Part shown: positions 61,001 through 64,000 of the stretch, piece after piece
How the letters are laid out: every line of letters starts with the position of its first letter
Position numbering within the stretch: position 1 is the first letter of the stretch
Assembly (NCBI RefSeq): GCF_000374645.1
Contig: NZ_KB894809.1
Coordinates: 43,628 to 107,627, forward strand
Reading direction: 5' to 3'
DNA length: 64,000 nucleotides
Source: Arhodomonas aquaeolei DSM 8974
GTDB taxonomy: Bacteria; Pseudomonadota; Gammaproteobacteria; Nitrococcales; Nitrococcaceae
Made by a program: the position numbers and the translations under genes
The notes under the pieces: model-generated
What the model was told of the DNA's origin: nothing
What the model saw: only the letters and a program-made list of their open reading frames with translations
The model's database searches: none

Positions 61001-63071
61001 TGCGGGAGACGACCCGGTCTCCGACCAGGGCGGGATCCCCCACGGGCAGTATGAACTCCTCGTCGAGCACCGGCCGCAGCAAATCGTAGACATCCGTCAT
61101 CTCGCGCCCCGCCAGCCAGGCGAGGATATCGAGATCGAAAGACGTCCCGAGGCACGCCGCCCAGGAGAGTAGCTGCTGGCTCTCCCGCGGCAGCCCGTGC
61201 AGGCGGTGAAGCATCAGGTCGACGACCTGATCCGGCACCCCGGCACCGCGCACGGCGTCCAGGTCCCAGCACCACTGGCCGGCGTCGTCCATGAACAGCC
61301 AGCCCCTGTCCCGCATCGTGCGCAGCAGCTGCCAGATGAAGAACGGATTGCCGCCGCTGCGGTGCAGCACCTCCTTTGCCAGCTCCGCGACCTCACCGGC
61401 GGAGCGCCGGGCGCCCTCAGTCAGCAGCGTCGTCACGTCCGCCTCGGTCAACGGCGAGAGCTCCAGCGCACTGAGGGTAAACCGCCCCCGCTCCTGGAGC
61501 GTGCGCCGGGCCAGCATCAGTGGGTGGGTGGCGGGGACCTCGTCGTCCCGATAGGCGGCGATGATCAGCAGCGGCAGCTGCTCGAGCCGCTGCACCAGCG
61601 TCTCCAGAAGCTCCAGGGAGGCATCGTCGATCCACTGCAGGTCATCGAGGAAGACCACCAGCGGCCGGTCCGCCTCGCTGAACACGCGGAACAGACGCAG
61701 CACCGTGTCCCGGAACCGCTCCTTGGCCTCCGCCGGCGGCAGGTCCCCTGGCGGCGGCTGCTCGCCGAGCAGGGCCTGCATCGACGGGCTCAGGGCCGTG
61801 AGCAGACCCGCCTGCGCGCCCAGCGCCTCGCACAGACGGCCACGCCACCACTCCAGTGTCTCCGCCGGCTCGGCGATGATGAAGGCGACGAGGTCCTCCA
61901 GCGCGTCCAGCCAGGCGCCATAGGGACGGGCCCGCTTGAGCTGGTCGAACTTGCCGGAGACGAAGAACGCCCGCTGCCGTGTCACCGGCAGATAGGTCTC
62001 GCGGATGAGGGTCGTCTTGCCGATCCCCGAGGCACCGGCGATGAGCACGAGCTGGGGACGGTGCTCGAAGGCACGCTCCAGGCTGTCCATGAGGCGCCGG
62101 CGCTCGGTCTCACGGCCGTAGAGACGGTGGGGGATGTCCAGCGGCCGCTGGCCCTCGCGACCGCTCAGCAGACCGTGATCGTCCGCACGCCGGCCATCGA
62201 TCACGTCCGCCACCAGGCGCAGGTCTGCGAGCAGTTTCTCACCGTGCTGGTAGCGGCCGTCAGGGTCCTTTTCCATCAGGCGCAGCACCACCCGGGAGAC
62301 GACCTCCGGGACATCGTCCCGCCGTGCCCGCGGCGGGACCGGCTCCACCGCGAGGTGCTGGTAAATCAGCTCATGGGCGTCATCGGCGGAGAACGGCGGC
62401 TGACCCACGAGCAGCGTGTAGAGCACCGCGCCCAGGCTGTAGTAATCCGCGCGGTAGTCCACCGGCCGGTTGAACCGGCCGGTGAGCTCCGGCGCCATAT
62501 AGCGCAGGCGGTGGGTGTTCGAGTCCGGGACATCCAGATCGCGGTGCTCGCGGCGAATGCGCACCGCCCGAGAGAAATCGGTGATGTAAATCCGCTCACC
62601 GTTCCAGATAAAGGTCTCGGGACGGAGGTCACGATGGACGAGGCCGGCGGCATGCACCTCGATCAGCGCCTCGGCCGCGGCGGTGGCAATCACCAGCCAT
62701 TGCCGCAGCCCCGGCAGCGCGATGTCGTCCAGCAGCTCGCCCCCGGGGTCGTCGAAAAACAGACAGGCATCCTGTCCGCTGCCCTCGAGACGCTCCAGCG
62801 TCAACGCACAGGCGAGATCGTGACGGCTCACCACCTCGTGATCCGAGTGCAGGCAGACCGCTTTGGCCGATGACCCCATCCCCGAGCGCAGCTTCACGAG
62901 CCGGCGCCGCGTCCCGTCCTGCCCCGGCTCGACACGGAGCAGCCGGGTCGAGCCGTCGTCGCGAAGGACCTCGAGAATGCACAGACTCTCGTTCCACCCC
63001 AAGGGCTGCCCCGTCTCCCCCAACTGCGACCCCGCTGTTTCCGCCGTGCGGACGGCACGCGCGGTGCGCAT
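58023..63071 (-). CDS. Kinase-like/STAND ATPase/GAF/GGDEF giant sensor
   Basis: A 1682-aa cytosolic protein. Residues about 30-290 are a Hanks-type kinase-like domain: HRD 146-148, DFS 165-167, MAPELTGR. Residues 315-640 are an AAA_16/STAND ATPase with Walker A GASGIGKTT (346-354) and Walker B VVFLDDLQW. Residues 650-1300 are TPR-like helices. A GAF domain (about 1330-1480), a short coiled coil and GGDEF (about 1520-1682) follow, with GGEEF at 1601-1605 and I-site RAID at 1592-1595. The cyclase looks active. The kinase loop Asn is Thr153 and DFG is DFS, so kinase activity is doubtful. Confidence 0.92.
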   Translation of the reverse strand: MRTARAVRTAETAGSQLGETGQPLGWNESLCILEVLRDDGSTRLLRVEPGQDGTRRRLVKLRSGMGSSAKAVCLHSDHEVVSRHDLACALTLERLEGSGQDACLFFDDPGGELLDDIALPGLRQWLVIATAAAEALIEVHAAGLVHRDLRPETFIWNGERIYITDFSRAVRIRREHRDLDVPDSNTHRLRYMAPELTGRFNRPVDYRADYYSLGAVLYTLLVGQPPFSADDAHELIYQHLAVEPVPPRARRDDVPEVVSRVVLRLMEKDPDGRYQHGEKLLADLRLVADVIDGRRADDHGLLSGREGQRPLDIPHRLYGRETERRRLMDSLERAFEHRPQLVLIAGASGIGKTTLIRETYLPVTRQRAFFVSGKFDQLKRARPYGAWLDALEDLVAFIIAEPAETLEWWRGRLCEALGAQAGLLTALSPSMQALLGEQPPPGDLPPAEAKERFRDTVLRLFRVFSEADRPLVVFLDDLQWIDDASLELLETLVQRLEQLPLLIIAAYRDDEVPATHPLMLARRTLQERGRFTLSALELSPLTEADVTTLLTEGARRSAGEVAELAKEVLHRSGGNPFFIWQLLRTMRDRGWLFMDDAGQWCWDLDAVRGAGVPDQVVDLMLHRLHGLPRESQQLLSWAACLGTSFDLDILAWLAGREMTDVYDLLRPVLDEEFILPVGDPALVGDRVVSRSFRFAHDRMQEVAYRALPEEAVEPLHLRIAHLLRERLPAARRAERVIEIAGHLNLARSLVSGAEAGTDLARVNLDAARRAKAAAAFAAAVEHMRAGMSRLPGDIWERDPALAYALYRERGELEYLNSDFEAAERYVSEAIARETDIFRRADLYYMRVVQCTLRAHYTEAVAVGREALAQFGEVLPEADLEDVRDRELAAVRSLLEGRPLESLGGMPAMTDRRRRAVMKLLIALGPPCYRAHPGLWSVIVAREVRLCLESGNVTGAAYSYPAYGGLLTHVGQGDGGDCAALYRATRELMAQFTDRAENSMAHLMMGSSLTHWFAPLQAASEDYLEAYRTGQASGNLQYAVYGFGHDTYCRYFRGEPLDELIPDVLSYLEYTERRRNLWGIDLITGALRVFSLLHGGRDEPDWLHKHESETDYLARCEAHENLQVLCIYHIMRAMALLQLGEVSAAAHSIGEAETRLDSVSVQGLLPVTQFPALRALVLVQAPEALDADDGTVAAALEDAVARYGRWRRHAPDNFEHWYRLMQAEQARRDGDVTALIDAYDDALQAAQRQSCWPAAALIARRAALYWRERGRNAFAGIYEDQLAQAFRQGRASAALARLDGGARAEEPAGRGPQMDAVIQIAQALSLHTELDELVPEIIRNVALQTGAQRVVLLLARDDDLRVAMDSGVHGAHYYYTPPLVDNVESLPRSVIRYVARTQRMQRFGRGEVEHNLMLANDRYINPPDDRGDGFTSTAWCVPLTYLGELIGVLYLEHALTAEAFDERQRPLIEFLAAQAAISVRNIELIDRLAEEGRARRDAERRMQSADAEISARRVMEERLKHLANTDALTELANRRMFIEALELAWRQARDAEAPLAVLMIDIDHFKDINDHHGHAAGDEVLRQLAGRFRTALRAIDIPARIGGEEFAVLLGEGEQADIVAERLCRQMAQTPVWTDGHSITFTVSVGVAYLRHADTSHEVVLQRADQALYRAKRDGRNRVAIEL

Positions 63072-63216
63072 GCCCCGTCAACCCCGTGTGTACGCGTGTC
63101 CCGCCGCCGGACCCGTCACGTGCTGCACGGCCCGGCCAGTATTTTCTCAGCGTATATCGGGTCCGCCAGCCGTGTGTCAATCGTTCAGCGGCGCCGTTCA
63201 CACCTTTTCATGGCCG

Positions 63217-64000
63217 TCAGGTCCGTTCCGTCGCCAGCGCCTCCCGCCGCCGGCACATCGCGACAAAGTAGAGCGCGGCCCCGAGCACCGCACCGATGAC
63301 CCAGCTGTAACCGGCGAGCACCTGCAGGGCCGGCACCCACACGGAGGCGACGGAGAACGCCGCTGCGGGCAGCCAGGCGGCAAGCGCCCGGACATTCCAG
63401 CCATTGTCGTACCAGTAGGCACCGTCCGCGCTGGCGGAGAAGAGATCCTGGACGTCGAAACGCCCGCGTTTGATGAGGTAGTAGTCCAGCACCATGATCC
63501 CGTAGACAGGCGCGAGCACGGCCCCGAGGGTGTTCACGAAGCCGGTAATCCCGAGCTGGCTGATCAGCGACACCCACAGGCCGCCAATGAAGAACGCCGC
63601 CACGGCGGTAATCACGCCGCCGATGCGGAAGCTGATCCGGCTCGGCCAGAGGTTGGCGAGGTCGAAGGCCGGCGGGATGAAGTTGGCCACCAGATTGATG
63701 CCCACCGTCGCGGTGAAGAAGACCACCGCCGCCACCACCGTGAGCGCGACGTTGTCCACGCGCTCGACGATGTCCGTGGGGTTCGTGAGGTGTTCGCCGA
63801 ACAGCTCCACCGTGCCCGCCGTGATCACCAGCGCGATCAGCGAGAAGAACACCAGATTGAGCGGCAGGCCCAGCAGGTTGCCGAGCTTCATCTCCCGCTC
63901 GCTGCGCACGAATCGCGAGAAGTCGCCGAAATTGATCACCACCGCGGCGAAATAGGCGATCATCGTACCCGTCACCGCAAAGAACGCGCCCAGCGTACCG
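63217..64000 (-). CDS. NCS1-family permease, C-terminal part (cut by window edge)
   Basis: The last 260 residues of an inner-membrane transporter of the nucleobase:cation symporter-1 family (cytosine, allantoin, hydantoin, thiamine). Markers are VVINFGDFSRFVRSEREMKL, INLVANFIPPAFDLANLWP and GIMVLDYYLIKRGRFDVQDL. About seven hydrophobic helices are present. The frame stays open through the window edge, and the start lies beyond it. Neighbours that could name the substrate are out of view. Confidence 0.92.
   Translation of the reverse strand, partial: GTLGAFFAVTGTMIAYFAAVVINFGDFSRFVRSEREMKLGNLLGLPLNLVFFSLIALVITAGTVELFGEHLTNPTDIVERVDNVALTVVAAVVFFTATVGINLVANFIPPAFDLANLWPSRISFRIGGVITAVAAFFIGGLWVSLISQLGITGFVNTLGAVLAPVYGIMVLDYYLIKRGRFDVQDLFSASADGAYWYDNGWNVRALAAWLPAAAFSVASVWVPALQVLAGYSWVIGAVLGAALYFVAMCRRREALATERT

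Overview
The window is about 64 kb of very GC-rich DNA with short intergenic gaps and many start/stop overlaps (ATGA, GTGA). The gene set is gammaproteobacterial: a minCDE operon, a YbiI-type DksA-like protein, a YhiI-RbbA-YhhJ ABC exporter, an FtrABCD iron-uptake operon, a PmrA/QseB-type two-component pair and GTAG-headed REP sequences. Many proteins are rich in Asp and Glu, which would fit a halophilic or halotolerant member such as the Ectothiorhodospiraceae. That placement is an inference and no genus is claimed. I see no rRNA, tRNA, CRISPR array or prophage.

Layout. 1-705: tandem array of a 125-bp REP-type unit. 0.7-2.6 kb: minE, minD and minC on the minus strand with a promoter upstream. 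3.1-8.6 kb: MFS transporter, small DUF3634-like protein, MntA/HepT toxin-antitoxin pair, serine beta-lactamase-like hydrolase, HlyU-like protein, EutC-like cyclodeaminase. 8.7-15.4 kb: a 1042-aa STAND/BTAD regulator divergent from an EamA exporter, a VIT1/CCC1 metal transporter and a flavin disulfide reductase. 15.5-20.4 kb: ABC exporter operon. 20.4-21.4 kb: remnants of IS256 and IS110 transposases mixed with REP elements. 21.4-28.9 kb: fused APH-like/P-loop kinase, AspT-type exchanger, GAF-PAS-GGDEF cyclase, PhoX phosphatase. 28.9-33.2 kb: SoxC/cytochrome c sulfite dehydrogenase, a decayed REP region, a TetR regulator and a GTDC1-like glycosyltransferase. 33.4-36.4 kb: periplasmic-sensor GGDEF/EAL protein. 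37.2-44.9 kb: five-gene tripartite RND efflux plus two-component operon. 45.0-48.2 kb: ftrABCD behind a Fur-box promoter. 48.2-57.9 kb: flavodoxin-like oxidoreductase, YbiI, a second GGDEF/EAL protein, DUF2845 plus Ub-like/Mut7-C pair, glutamine amidotransferase, zinc-ribbon/HEFGH membrane protein, dodecin, ComA/HSA32-like synthase, GNAT and TetR. 58.0-63.1 kb: a 1682-aa kinase-like/STAND/GAF/GGDEF protein. The window ends inside an NCS1 permease.

How the genes work together. Two themes recur. The first is signalling through cyclic di-GMP: four multidomain proteins with different sensors and different catalytic states (two predicted cyclases, one possible dual-function protein, one predicted phosphodiesterase with a dead cyclase domain). 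The second is envelope transport under local control: the RND operon carries its own two-component regulators and a PmrA-box-like site, and the iron operon has its own Fur-type control site.

The least expected signals are the REP/BIME family (tandem array plus dispersed pairs in two sequence subfamilies), the probable pseudokinase head of the 1682-aa protein, and the C-terminal DNA-binding arrangement of the STAND/BTAD regulator. Nothing here is clearly a wholly new system.
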